A stretch of 64,000 nt of DNA, from the NCBI RefSeq assembly GCF_015706575.1, contig NW_024037056.1:7267176-7331175 (forward strand), written 5' to 3'. The notes under the pieces were generated by a model. That model was not told the origin of the DNA. It made no database searches and worked only from the letters and a program-made list of their open reading frames with translations. Every line of letters starts with the position of its first letter. Within the stretch, counting starts at the first letter, position 1. Of the stretch, positions 20,250-32,100 are shown piece after piece. Both the position numbers and the translations under genes were made by a program. The stretch comes from Patiria miniata (lineage: Eukaryota; Echinodermata; Asteroidea; Valvatida; Asterinidae).

Positions 20250-23071
20250 ATGGAGACCACTACAAGCTGGCTGCTCACCGAACGAACGGACTCCAGCAAT
20301 GTCTCCTATCAGGACAATCAGTCCTTTTGGTCCAATGCTAGCAGCTCGCAATCAATCAGTACATTATTACAATCCAGTGAGGGATTTAATTCCACAATAC
20401 CAAGTGATATCAATGAAAGCTTATACACGAACGGCTTCTGGTCCAATCCATTTTATACCACTGAGCCGACTTCTCTCTCAGAGGTATCCGGAAAACCCGC
20501 AATGTTTTTCGTTATGGTTAGTTTACGCTCAATTGTCGTACTCGTCACAATTCTGGCTAATGTTTTAGTCCTTTACGCGTACGCCACGACGAAGAAGCTC
20601 CGTACGTATACCAACTATTACATCGTGAATTTAGCAATTGCAGACTTGGTCAGTGGCGGGTTTTTGCCGATCCGAGGCGTCTACAGGGAGTTTTCCAACG
20701 ACTGGCCCTTCAGCGAGGCCTTCTGCGCTTGCTTCACGTGCGTCGATCACATCTTCCTGCATGCGACTTTCCTGATGACTCTGACGATCTGCTACGATCG
20801 ATTCCGAGCGACCAACATGCCGCTGAAACATTTATCGGAGAAAACGCTGCGCCACGCGTGTATGCTGATATTCCTTGCTTATATTGTACCAGTCTTTCTA
20901 TGGACTACAATCATCATAATTCTACCGTACTCCGGAGCGATTTCACGGGTGCAACCTCCCCAATGTTACGGTCCATACGCGTTCTATCCCGCCTTGCTTA
21001 TATTCACCATATTGGTTCTATCCTGGGTACCTATGATATCGACCGTCATCTTGTACGCTTTCGTATATTGCGCCGTCATCCGCAAAGGTATGGATAAAAG
21101 TGGAGTGACTGGCAAAAAGGCAGTCTCTGAAAATAAGTCAAAGGGAGTAGCATCGGAGGCGAAGTCCCGGGATCCTCGGTCGAAGAGCTATCGCATGGAT
21201 ACCGAGACTAGTGAACGGGCTGCAGTGAAGAAGCTTCCGGCAGAGCAGACCCGCTCGGAGGGTCGTGTGCACAGCATCTCTGCCGGACTATCGCAAGGAC
21301 TTGCTAACCCAGCCTACGAAGAGACCGAGGAGGACGTTCATCGCGCCAGTGATCAGCCTAGTCTCCCCGGGCCGGTTCTGACAGAAACCACGCCCTCGAC
21401 CGGTCCTCCCCGCCGTGGCAGCACCGGTGCACCGGCGCGTTTTGCAGGGCGGGCGTCTAGACGCGAGAGTCGCCTGGCTAGCCTACGCGCTACTCGCACA
21501 CTCACCTACATCCTCACGACCATGATTGTATCCGCCTTACCCTGGTCCGTCTTTGCTCTGTGGGCAGCTATCGATCCGCTTGGTCTTCCACTGCGGTATA
21601 ACACAGTCTTCAATGTAAGTGTAATTTTTCTATCAATTTATATATTTTCGAAATTCGTTTTTCCAACATTGTTTCTAATTTGGTCAATATATACCCACGT
21701 TAGATTCATAAGTAAAATGACAACAGACAGTTCTATAGTACATTTGTTGCAAATCAAATTGCAAAGATGAGGGAACATTTTACTCTTTTGCCCCAAGCTA
21801 ATGCTTATTTCATATTTAAATAATAAACTGACAACTTTTACTTGCTCTGACTATTTTTTTTTCTGATTGAAATCGAAAAAGTTTACACACAAGAGTCACA
21901 CAAGAGAGTCCTTGGTCCTATTTGATTCGGATACGTTTCGGGGTAACTATGACACTGTTCCAGGTTAAATAAAACGATACTTCTCTGGAATATTTTAATT
22001 AACCCAGAAAACCCAGAAACATTTTGCAAGATGTGATTTTGCCCAGGAAAGTGTCATTTTGACCCAAACGGTTTCCGTTTGACCCAGTATCATACCACAT
22101 GACATTAATACATTGCGCCACCAAGAAGTTGCAAGGAAGAGTTTATTTTTTTCCAGTGCATTGTGGGAGACGTTGGACAAATTCACCGGTACGAGAGACT
22201 GAAAATTGTCAGTTTGTCTGGTCAGTATATTTCGTAAGCGAATGATTCGAATATCTTTTTCTCTTTTAGAATATTTTAATCAAGATGGTGGGCTTTGTTT
22301 GTGAGGCGGCAGAATTCTGTGCCCGATCAATCAAAAGTTTCCTCAAGTTGTCTACTGACATTCGTTCAAATTGCGGCACGTCGGCCTTGTTTTTGTCGAC
22401 CGTAAAGTTGAAACAATTGACTCTCCGTGGAATACTGCTGGTGGCGCACAGCATCTGGGATCGCCCGTATTCTGGGACTTTTTAAAGTGTAGGCCGAGCA
22501 CACCTTTTTCTTTAGATTTGACATGAAAAAGAGCCATTTGTCGCTTATCTTTCCTGTATCTTTCAGTGGCACTGCAAATTGCACCCTTTAAATGCACAAG
22601 TGCCTTGTATTCTCTAAAAACGTCCAAGTCAGCTGGAACCGGCTTCTAATTGGCCTGGCTTTTTCGGGGTTAAGAATACACCTTCCGGGTCAAACTAACA
22701 CCTTTCTTTCCAAAAATGTTTCCAGGGCACATAACACGGACAAATGCCACCTTTGACCTGGAAATATATCATTTTTGACCCAGTGAAGGGTTAAGCCAAA
22801 TAGAACACGAATTCCGGGCCAATCTGACCATTTTTTTTCTATAGAGAGTAGCGTCCAATAATCCCAAATGTTGTTTCTTTGGGTTTTTTTTTCCCTCCAG
22901 TATCTGGGTTGGATGTCTCACTTCAGCAGCACCGTGAATCCGTTCTGCTACGCCGTCGGCAACCCTCTGTTCAAGGCGGCCTTTCTTCGGATTCTCTGCT
23001 GTCGTCCAAACACAGCGCCGCGGAACGCCGAGATATCTTCCGACCGACACAGCCGTACTTCTCGAGATTAG
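20250..23071 (+). CDS. Class A GPCR, aminergic (muscarinic/histamine H3-like), two exons
   Basis: Exon 1 is 20250-21614 (455 codons) with donor AAT|GTAAGT. Exon 2 is 22901-23071 (acceptor TTCCCTCCAG), phase 0, giving about 511 residues. The long N-terminus (about 85 residues) has several N-glycosylation sequons (NVS, NQS, NAS, NST, NES). TM1 has the GN-equivalent AN, TM2 NLAIADLV, TM3 Cys3.25 and Asp3.32 followed 17 residues later by DRF in place of DRY. Asp3.32 is the amine-binding residue of aminergic receptors. A long intracellular loop 3 of about 150 basic/Ser-rich residues precedes TM6. Exon 2 (SSTVNPFCYAVGNPLFKAAF) closely resembles the muscarinic TM7-helix 8 pattern, with CC for palmitoylation. 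Trp4.50 is replaced by Tyr and Trp6.48 by Ala (SALPW). The ligand is unknown. Confidence 0.88.
22090..22470. mobile_element. Repeat family R3 copy within the GPCR intron
   Basis: The right part (about 22360-22465, minus strand) carries TGCGCCACCA, GGAGAGTCAAT and TTTACGGTCGACAAA blocks shared with elements at 26425 and 28187. The left end has CATTGCGCCACCAAGA. The family appears to be a nonautonomous element with GCGCCACCA-containing inverted ends. Confidence 0.65.
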
Positions 23072-23793
23072 AGTCGGGTTTTTGTTTTGTGGATGGACCG
23101 ACCAAACAAATGAGCCATAATGTCATTAAAGCTTCTCATGAATGCATGTATTAGGCTTTAGAGCAAATCTTTTTCAATTTAAATTAATGGACTGTACATA
23201 TTATCCCATAGTACGTCTGTATTATTTAAAGTATTACGAGTGATGTGACATAAGTGAGCGAAATAAGCTAGTAATAGTGCACAGGGAAAGTGAATCATGT
23301 TATTGAGTTACAAACGCAAGATTATCGAGTACGAGACTATTTCATTGGACGTTGTTCAGTCCAGTTGTGAATTATTTATGTAAAGAAAGGCAAAAATAAT
23401 GATGAAGTTAAGATATTCAGTTCTGCCATGTATTAATAATATCAGCTGGAATATCGATCTGTCGGTGAAGGGCAAAACCTAAATTAATTAATATCGATCT
23501 GGCTTATTATCAAACCTACTCTATAAACTCTTTGCATCTGACGTCAAATCTGAGGGCGGGTCTCTGATCCTTCCTTTTTTGATTCACATGAATAGACAAA
23601 TTCAACTGTCACTCAGAATTATAAATGACAAAAACTGCCCTCAATGAGGGCGCATCGTGCAAAGGATAAAGTCTAGGAATCCGGGTCATATTTGACAGGA
23701 CACTTTTGACCCGGAAAAGTAGCAGGTCAAATATGAATTTTATTCGAGGTCAAATCTGACCCGTTTTGCATTGTTATGTGTTCTTTGTGTTCT
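23072..23793. other. Intergenic, no gene recognised
   Basis: This contains the 3' flank of the GPCR gene and, at about 23685-23765, several TTTGACC/GGTCAAA half-sites also seen in the GPCR intron at 22030-22080 and 22740-22790. They look like remnants of another repeat. Confidence 0.45.
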
Positions 23794-25008
23794 TCATGCC
23801 TTGATGTCTGTTGGCTGTAGCTCCATGTACGGCTCGATTATTGGGTTCTGAGATTCACTATCGTTAGAGGCTTTTAGTCGTTTCATCAGTTTGATGAGGC
23901 AAAGAACAAGAATAACGATGGTCATAATGGATACTAGGAGGGCACTGGTCGCGGCTACGAAGGCTGGTATCCACGGGGTCAAGGGTGAAGGGTCATCCGT
24001 AGCAAAGGTCAGAAGGTTGTAAGTCGGTTCAGAGGTCACCGTAGTGATCGCACCAGTATGATCATCGTGGACTGTTCCAAACATTTTAGATGAGGTGGCT
24101 TCAGGATCGGCTGTGTGTTCATTTGTCACCTTTACCGAGGTGGTTGCTGTTGCTTCGGCGTGTGTGGAATCCAGTGTGGACCTATGCTTCGCTTTGGTCG
24201 CATACAGTGATATTTCTGTGGGTTTTGTTTCCGTACATGTCATAAAAGGTGCCGGTGTTAAGGTGACTGTGTCATATATTGCTGGAGTTTTTTCTCTGGT
24301 GAGATCTGAGGTGGATTCTGAAGTGGTTTCTATCATTGGTTCTGTCACAGCCGTTGTTCGATCTGTTACCCGCTATTTCCAGCGACATCGAAATGGTTCC
24401 GTTTATGTTAGATATTGTCCAGGAATGGTCATCAGATGGGCCTTCCTGTGAAATGTCCATAGCGATTGGTGGATTTCCTGCCTCAGACGTACAGCGCATG
24501 GTCAGCTCCGGTCCAGGGGTAAGGGTGATGGGTCGTCAGGGAAGCAAATCGGGAAATTCTGACTAGGAAAATACAAGACTGAGAGATTGATTCTAGCGGA
24601 GGCCTCTATGTTATCACCTGGGTCGGAATTGATGTTCTTGACATTGCAGACGTATTCACCAGAGTCTTCCCTCTTAACAGTAGTGATGGTGAAATCCTGG
24701 ATTACCAAAAGCCGGGATGTTGGTCTTTCGGTGGTCTCGAAGGCAAACCGTAGGTTGGTGGTGATGGTGGCTTTGCCCCACCTCAGGGTGTGGTAGTGCG
24801 GGCTGCCGGTCACCCATTCCAATGTGTGGTATTTGTACAAATAGCGCGCGACACACGTCATATGCACCACATCCCCTTCTTTGATAGCACCTTTGCTGCG
24901 CGGCTCCACGATCCACGCACTCACCGTCTGGGCCACGGCAACCATCACCAAAGCGTTCAAACACAAGAAACTCAGTAGCATCGAGCATATGATGAGCCTG
25001 GCGTCCAT
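23794..25008 (-). CDS. Ig-domain single-pass membrane protein (reading frame interrupted twice)
   Basis: Translation most likely starts at 25008, where MDARLIICSMLLSFLCLNAL is a good signal peptide. An Ig V/C2-type domain follows (VHMTCVA...LEWV...REDSGEYVCNV), with both cysteines and the DSGEYVC motif. At about 24520 the frame must change to continue into a second, incomplete Ig segment (ITLTPGPELTMRCTSEAGNP). At about 24360 it must return to the original frame. The rest is a Ser/Thr-rich stalk (VTEPMIETTSEST...), a transmembrane helix (WIPAFVAATSALLVSIMTIV), a basic stop-transfer KLMKRLK and a short tail with PYMEL. The second Ig lacks its second Cys. This suggests a pseudogene, sequencing errors, or splice sites I cannot see. 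It resembles nectin/CD-type adhesion or immune receptors generally. Confidence 0.65.
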
Positions 25009-26424
25009 CTTGATTTGTCGGGCAGGAAATGTTGCCCACAGCTGGTACATTTTTTTTTGGAAATAGCGATAATCGAATTTCGGCCGAACTTCGACCTACT
25101 GGGAAAACAGTGTACGCAGTATACAGTGGCATACAGCCAATTACACGTGCCTCACCAAACGTATCCTGGGACTCTCTGGCCACTACCTCAAATCTAGCAG
25201 TAAAACAATAAATCATTCTGCACTGTATCTGGGGCAAATTCTTGGTGGATTTCCGTATAGGTCAGTGGGCTGACTACCAGGTTTTCACGTCCTGTGCAGC
25301 GTCCAGCCACGCGGGCTTTGTGGTTAAACTAGCCATTCCTTTTAGATGCGCCTCATTGCTAGGAAAGCGGTTCATTTCATTGAAGGTCATTCGTTATACC
25401 CTTTATTTTGAATAATACCATGATATTCATCATGTGATACTTTACTCGGATGTTATATTATTTACAATACAATCTGTTTAAACCATTAAAGATTACGCAA
25501 ATATTATACTACGTTGCACTACCAATATTGAATTATACACCATAAATGCATACACAAAGTTGAATCTCAAAACATTTTGAAATTGTTTACACGGGCCTGA
25601 GGCTCGTAATATTTCTATTTGTTTAAATGTCAGAAACCTCACCACCAACGTCTTGATGGAAAAAAAAAACAACTATGAGGCCACCCATCTGAATGGCTTT
25701 CTAAACCGAACGGGATGGGTAAATTGTAATTATATATCTAAAAATAATAGGCCCAGAATTAAATAAAACCCGACAATCGCGTACGCTGAATGGTTAGAAC
25801 AAACCATTATTAGGGACCACTACAAATGGTGCGGTTGGGGATACGTACTGCTCAGAAAAAAAGCTGTTATAGTCAGTGGGCTCCATTGTAGGGGCCCGTA
25901 TGCATTTTTGATACAAATCGTGGAACCTCTCATGTTCATTTATTGATACCCCAGCAGGTTCAAACCCCCTCAATGCCATTATATTCTTACCCTTTTATGG
26001 GCGGGGTCATGACGTTAAGAGGCGGGAAGGGCGATAGAACGTTCACCTTTCTTTTTAGCATTTTTCCACAGCTCACCGAAGTATTACAACACGAGAATTC
26101 CAGAATTTTGCCTTTTTGGGGTGGGGCCACAATTCGTTTAAGTGGAGGACAAAATGTTGTTAACAAAAAATCTGGCTGCAACGGGCAATCTTGATGTGTT
26201 TTTTTCCCCAATCAGTTTTTCAAGGAAAGGACAGAATGTTTATTGTAAAATCATGATTTTTTTTTGTTTCCCCTTGGTGCGTATCATATTTTTTTTTTTT
26301 TATGAAAAGGGGGCACATATTGCATCAATGAATATTCCTTTTGGATTTTTTTCGCCAACTGTTTCAAATGGACGCCCCGCCAACAAAACGGTTTGGAAAT
26401 TCGGAAATGGGTATTTAAATCGGG
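25009..26424. other. No gene recognised
   Basis: No domain-bearing frames. A pure T tract lies at about 26289-26301. Confidence 0.45.
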
Positions 26425-26520
26425 CGCTTCACAATGCAGTACGCCACCAAGAGTTAGCCATGGAAAGTCCTTTTTTTTCAAGTTTGCAGTTGATAAAAAT
26501 TGGCCCATTTGAATGACAAC
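26425..26520 (+). repeat. Repeat family R3, end fragment
   Basis: CACAATGCAGTACGCCACCA, AAGAGTTAGCCATGGA and the following bases match the left end of the R3 element at 28187. The partner end of this copy was not identified. Confidence 0.65.
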
Positions 26521-28186
26521 TTGAGCTATATATATTTGGGCATAGCAGTCTGCAGCCTTACAAAAACAACATTTCATGGAGTTCAATGCTCGCGCTTCAC
26601 TCTGTCGTCCAGTTGCCAACTGTGAATTTCTGCTCTCTCGATTGTGCCTAAAAAAATAAAAGTCCTCGTCCACGTACTTTTACTGACATAATATGGAAGT
26701 AATCCCGACATTTGTGACTAAAGTATACAATTTACTGATTAATCTGTTCCGCTTGAATCCGTATAAAAATAATAATGAATGATCCAGGAACTCATATGCT
26801 ATATTACTTGTGCATGTAACACATGCGCAAGTAAATGTCCATCTAATCTCCAAATCAGAGTAGGTTCGGGTTCAGTCAGAGCAAAACACAGAAAAAAAAT
26901 AGTTTGTTGACAATGTTACGCGCCAAGTATTAACCTAAAAGGGCCGGGTTATTTTGACCATCACCATAAGATCTCAGCCATCGAGCGACAAAAAATCCGG
27001 TACATGCATAGAACAACTCCTCATAATCATACCCAAGAAGTTTCAGGACTATAGGTTAAAGGGTTTGGAATTATGGGTAATTAATTATTCATATGTACGA
27101 ATGGTAATTGTGCTCTGTGTACAAGACGAATGAGAAAGTTCAGCTTTCATGGCGCCTAGTCCCGGAAAATCAAGGCTAACACGGAAAAAAGTTGAGGGGG
27201 GAGGGGTGGATTCCGCCCCGGCCCCTTTAGGGTTAAACCATTACGAATACTCACTTTAAACGGTATAAAGAAATAACAAACGATAGGAAAGTATAAGCGT
27301 ACGGTATTAAAAGTCATAACTTCACAATTTGTAGATAATGTCACAGCAATAATAGTTCATGTTATTATCTGATGTGATTTAAGCATTGAACACATGCATT
27401 TACAAAACAGCATAAACTTAGTAAATCATGTCAGATAAATAGTAAGCAATTGGGACGATATCATCAATTCATTGCGAATTGGATTAACCAAAATTGCTTT
27501 GTTGCATTGGTTTTAAAGACCAACTAACAACAAAAAACTGCGAAATAACATCTCAAAGGTATCTATATCACTACAAAGCGTTTCTGTTCATTTGAAGTAT
27601 CGTTAGGGAAATATTGGCTACATTTACTTTAAACAATTCTGAATAACATGTGCAGTTAGGTATATAATTTTATGGTACGTGACAAAGTCAAAGTAGCACC
27701 TCCAGTTCTTTGTTTAAAATTGTTTTGCCTTAGGTTTCCCTGCTGTCAATTAAAGTGTAAAAAGCAGAACATGTATTAAGCAATGTGAATTCTAGGCCTA
27801 TTGTAGCTGATCACGTACACTAAACTGTATGCTCATTGATATGCAGGCCAGAGACGCTCAGTAGCGTATCCTGTAATGAGTCGACGTTTCTTTTACTAAG
27901 GATTTGATGATTTTGGACGGTTGATTGAAAGCGTCAATAAATCAGGAGTTGATGAGTGTGGCGAAGAATCAATTTAAGTACATATCTGGCTGGCACCTAC
28001 CTAGAGAGTTGCCATATAGTCTTTTTTGACAAATGAAGTAAATGCAAATTAATTCCTTTTTTCCCACCAGTCATGGTATTTTGTTCCTACATTAACCACG
28101 TCACTTGTTATTAAACTAAAGTTTCTCTGAATAGACTTGGCGAATTAACGCTACGCTTTGTTCACTACTTAACCTCTCCGTCAATT

Positions 28187-28515
28187 CGGGCGATTTACAA
28201 TGCAATGCGCCACCAAGAGTTTGCCATGGAGAGTCAATGTTTCAAGTTTACGGTCGACAACACATGACCCACTTGAACAAATTTGTTATAGAAAGGGCCA
28301 AAGCGTTCCGTCGCCTTACAAAACAACACTTTATTATAAAGAAAAGAAAAGGGCAAACATATACTGGAATCGAAAGCTTACGAAACTACTGACTGGACAA
28401 ACTAACAATTTCAAATGTCCCGCGCTGCCAATTTGTCGACCATCTCCCACAATGCCCTGGGAAAATTAACTCTCTGGCAAACTGTTGGTGGCGCACTGCA
28501 TTGTGAATCGTGCCC
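28187..28515. mobile_element. Repeat family R3, complete MITE
   Basis: The terminal inverted repeats are about 45 bp. The left end reads CGATTTACAATGCAATGCGC and continues CACCAAGAGTTTGCCATGGAGAGT; the right end is its near complement. The interior includes TTACGGTCGACAA and CTCCCACAATGCCCTGG. No coding capacity. Confidence 0.78.
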
Positions 28516-28574
28516 CCGTATTGGACGGAGGTGATGGTAGGCAAGAAATCGTTTTCCTAGAAATACCGAGATAT

Positions 28575-29020
28575 GACATGTGTTAAATGTTCTCACCATC
28601 ACGACGACACATAGCCCCCATACTTCGAAACCTCCACTGGTTACCTGTCGGTAAGCGCGTCATCTTCAAAACTCTACTTTTTACTTATAAATGCATCGAC
28701 GGTTCGTCACCATCATACCTTCGCGACCTCATTGAACCCTATCGACCACCACGCACCCTACGCTCTGGCTCTGCACTGTTGCTGAAGACTCCCGCCATTC
28801 ACACCAAAACGTATGGACAGCGGTCCTTCACACACGCATCCGCTACTCTCTGGAACTCTCTCCCACAACACATCAAGACAGCAAGAACTGAAACTGAGTT
28901 CAAAACTGCACTTAAGACATACCTATTTAACATTTAATTATTTTGTGTTGTAAAGCGCATTGAGACATTGTGTAATGCGCTATATAAGAGCCGTTTTATT
29001 ATTATTATTATTACTATTAC
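28575..29020 (+). mobile_element. 5'-truncated CR1/L2-type LINE (reverse transcriptase C-terminus)
   Basis: An open frame (28587-28937) encodes the conserved C-terminal tail of non-LTR reverse transcriptases: ILRNLHWLPVGKRVIFKTL, TYKCIDGSSPSYLRDL, LRSGSALLL, FTHASATLWNSLP and EFKTALKTYLF. It is followed by a short 3' end AAAGCGCATTGAGAC...GCGCTATATAAGAG and an ATT repeat tail ending near 29020. Upstream RT motifs and the endonuclease are absent, as expected for a 5'-truncated insertion. The tail resembles the SINE at 17083, suggesting partnership. Confidence 0.9.
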
Positions 29021-29067
29021 CTACTTTGCCATTGCAGAATATAGCCAGATAATGTATTTCTTAAAAG

Positions 29068-30075
29068 TCATAATGGTACCATTTCAACGTCAACTCTGTT
29101 ACCACCATGCCTTTTGAAGCAGCTGCAGAAAGCTACCTTAAAACCTTGCTTGAATTTCTTGTATTTAAACTCATAGATGATGGGATTAATGACCGAATTG
29201 AAATTATAAAGTAAATTAGCGAAAACTCTGGTATAGTGGTAGCCCATTGATCCACAGAACAAGAACTGAGCCTCCTCTGTTCGTTGCAAGCAGGGAAGAG
29301 TAACTACATAGTCCAGTGTCCATAAGACAATGAGAGCTCCCAAGACAGTTTTAAGCATGCTGACCAGGTTCTGTCTAGCAATCACAAGATCATAGGCTGC
29401 TGCCCTTGCATGTTGAAGATTCAGGGCCTTTGCTTGTCTTTTGAGAGTGACCTGCATCTTATAATATGCCAAACTCATTAATGTTAGGGGCAGCAAATAT
29501 CCCACGAGAAATGTAAATATGCTGACTATAATTGGGAATAGCCGGTGAGGATATTTGAATGAGCAAATTTTGTTGGGATCATCGATGGGTTCGATTGTAA
29601 AAATCAAAGGTACGTGCACAACAAATGATGTCACCCAAACCATGACAATTAAAGCAACCATCCGTGCTGTTGTGAGTTTCCTCGCGTAGTGTAGAGGGTG
29701 TACTATGGCAATGTACCTCTCTAATGTAACTACACAGAGATTGTAAGCAGAGGCATAGGACAATGCAAAAGCCAAATACTTTGATTCTAGAAGTCGGCAG
29801 AACAAGTCTCTTACGCCGATGCTAACGGGAGCAAAAGCAATAAGGTTACAGTCTGCTGTTGTATAAAATAACAATTCTTGCAGACACAGCAGCATATCAG
29901 CAACAGCCAAATTCACCAGCAAGTAGTTCGTCATGTTGTGTAAGAACTTGACGCGTAGGATGACGAAGCACACTAAAAGGTTCCCTAAGACACCAATAAC
30001 TCCTTCTGCTGCCATGATCAGACAGACCCACTTCTCTCCAGTTGGTTCCTCATTGTGTTCATCAGTTGCATTCAT
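29068..30075 (-). CDS. Class A GPCR, single exon (paralogue 1)
   Basis: A 335-residue intronless receptor. The start MNATDEHNEEPTGEKW was chosen because the paralogue at 37525-38532 begins identically; three codons upstream there is another ATG. Seven hydrophobic helices are visible: TM1 GNLLVC, TM2 NLAVADMLL, TM3 ending LERYIAIVHPLHYARK (ERY replaces DRY), TM4 with VWVTSF, TM5 LLPLTLMSLAYY, TM6 VLWTLDY and TM7 NPIIY followed by a basic helix 8 and a Cys cluster (FCSCFKRHGG). Cys3.25 (LFC) and an ECL2 Cys (KICSF) can form the usual disulfide. TM6 keeps Trp6.48 but lacks Pro6.50. The family resembles lineage-expanded peptide- or chemoreceptor-like receptors of marine deuterostomes; the ligand is unknown. 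Confidence 0.9.
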   Translation of the reverse strand: MNATDEHNEEPTGEKWVCLIMAAEGVIGVLGNLLVCFVILRVKFLHNMTNYLLVNLAVADMLLCLQELLFYTTADCNLIAFAPVSIGVRDLFCRLLESKYLAFALSYASAYNLCVVTLERYIAIVHPLHYARKLTTARMVALIVMVWVTSFVVHVPLIFTIEPIDDPNKICSFKYPHRLFPIIVSIFTFLVGYLLPLTLMSLAYYKMQVTLKRQAKALNLQHARAAAYDLVIARQNLVSMLKTVLGALIVLWTLDYVVTLPCLQRTEEAQFLFCGSMGYHYTRVFANLLYNFNSVINPIIYEFKYKKFKQGFKVAFCSCFKRHGGNRVDVEMVPL

Positions 30076-30960
30076 GGTTAACATTTTCGTTGAGTCTGAT
30101 GAACAAACAATGTGGTGGGTACAGTTAGTGGTTTTGTTAGGATGCTCAATTAATTCAACTCTCTTTTAAGAAGCATTGCTAATATGTAAGCCTTTGAAGT
30201 TGGAGGGAGTTACTGTTGCTCACTGTTTAGATCGTAACAACAATTTGTGACTGTTTCTCCCTCAAATGTGAGTCGTTTCACCCCAAGGGTATCTCGGAAT
30301 CCGTCTAGTTTAATTTGTAAGACAACCACAAATGTTGATACACTGATGACGACTTACACATGTACTAAGCATGTACATTTTGTATCAAAATGACAATGTT
30401 CTCAAAAATCTGTGAATCAGAAACACGTGGTCACGATCTGCATCAAAGTGTATGTGTCCAGCTTTATCGTCAGAGCGTTTTTAAGAGGCTGCAAGAAGTA
30501 TAATATTTCACTGATGGTATATGGCCATGCTCGAATCAGGATACACCTTATACTAATTTCACGTACGGAGATACAACTACAGCCGTCAACAATCACTACA
30601 ATGCCAATGAGTTCCTGTTAGCTCACTGTCGGCAGCTGATGCTTCGTGTGGCAGCCTACCCGTTATCAGCTTCCTTTATTGGATGTGGACACTCTGTGGC
30701 TTATTGAAGTTTTTTTTAATGAAAGATGTCAGGAGACGATTGATAATGCGAAACTGTTTATTATCTGCATCTCTGATTGTCACTCATTGAGCTACAAGAG
30801 ACTACCTTCTTTATCAATACGGTAAACAATAACCAATGATTCATTTCGCATATAACCATTTATCAAGTTTTCTAACGCATCATATAAAATCGTCGTTATA
30901 ACGTTTAATGAAACTTTAATGAGTTATTTGATTGTAGGCTTGCGTGTGTTTTTGTGCGTT

Positions 30961-31498
30961 TGTTTCTGCATTCAACGGGGGCGTAGAACAATAGAGTACA
31001 ATAGGGTCCCCAATTCCCGAAAGGTCCACAATTTTGATTTGGATACACAACATATGGGAGGTCTTCATAAAAAGTTAGAACAAACACAATAGGGACAATA
31101 GGGGTCCCCAATTGCAGGCACATACACATTTGTATGAGTGTGAGGATTCAACCATCAAGCGTCTTCAAAATATGAGTTTGGATGGGTATTACACAAAGTG
31201 GGCCTTTATATATGCGGGTTGGTTGTCTTCACAAAGCTTATCAATACTTTCATACTTCTGATGGTGTTTTCCAAGCTGGTACCTGTGCCTGTCACTGACA
31301 TTCATTACAAGTAAAAAAGATCCGAAAAGGGGCCAATCTCTACTTGATGAAAGAGTTGGGCTCTTCCTTATGTTCACTATCATACCGTACATGAATTGCC
31401 TCCCTTAACACAAGCGTACATCTTTCTGATTTTACCGGATCACCCCATCACCGCTACAGTTGTTTCACCGTTTCGGTTAGACCGCAAATAGTTATCCC
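30961..31498. other. No gene recognised
   Basis: Contains a local repeat of AATAGGG-TCCCCAATT at about 31000 and 31095. No coding signal. Confidence 0.45.
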
Positions 31499-31640
31499 AG
31501 TGGCGGATCCAGGATTTTTCGCACGGATGGGGGTGGGGTTCATCAGCAAATCATTCTGAAATGTACACAGCTGGTTTTTTTTCTACGGGGTGGGGTGTGT
31601 GTGGGGGGGGGGGTGCTCGTACATACTTTCAATGAGGGCG
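31499..31640 (+). mobile_element. hAT-like element end
   Basis: CCAGTGGCGGATCCAGGATTT at the left matches the common hAT-type CAGTGGCG end, followed by G-rich sequence (GGGGTGGGG and poly-G). The right end was not identified. A similar start occurs at about 35909 (TAGTGGCGGCGCCAGA) before a T/G tract. Confidence 0.5.
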
Positions 31641-31799
31641 CTGTTCAAATCCGACGACGAATTATACTCATAACAGAATAGTGTACAACTACCCCCTATT
31701 AAACTGGCTCCGTCCGTGTTTTGTACACAGTCACACATTATTCACAGTATACCTTTGTTTATGGTATGTATACCTCGTGCGAGTAGTACTAAAAAATGT

Positions 31800-32100
31800 C
31801 CTTATATGAGAATTAGTGGTGGGCGCGTGGCGCGTACTGCGCGATGTGGCGCAAAACGCGGCGGTTCCGTTATAGTATGAATTTTGGACTTTGAAATACG
31901 GACTAATTGGTAGTTTTGTGCAAAAGTGAAGATTGTGATAGTTCTACCAATAAAATGGAAATGGTAAAAGGGACCAGATTTCGTAGGAATCATAAAATCA
32001 TGTGACACAACAACAAGTGTTTAAAAGCATTTGATGTTTTATCAACCGTTTAAAATCAACACGTGACGGGCTCTCGACCAATAGGAATGGCTAAACTGTA
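31800..32100 (+). repeat. Dispersed repeat family R4, copy 1
   Basis: Segments GGCGCGTACTGCGCGATG, TTTTGGACTTTGAAATAC, ACCAATAAAA-GG and GTGACGGGCTCTCGACCAAT reappear in reverse order and strand at 44985-45260. Noncoding. Confidence 0.7.

Larger units (their letters stand above)
26800..30960. repeat. Segmental duplication unit 1 (contains a GPCR gene)
   Basis: Segments on both sides of the GPCR gene align with the flanks of its paralogue in 35080-39270. Shared blocks include TTTGTTGAC-ATGTTACG (about 26908 and 35190), AATGTCACAGCAATAATA (about 27337 and 35308), TGATGCTTCGTGTGGCA (about 30638 and 38966) and TTTCTAACGCATCATA (about 30869 and 39187). Divergence and indels show that it is not recent. 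R3 and LINE insertions at 28187-29020 are specific to this unit. Confidence 0.75.
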
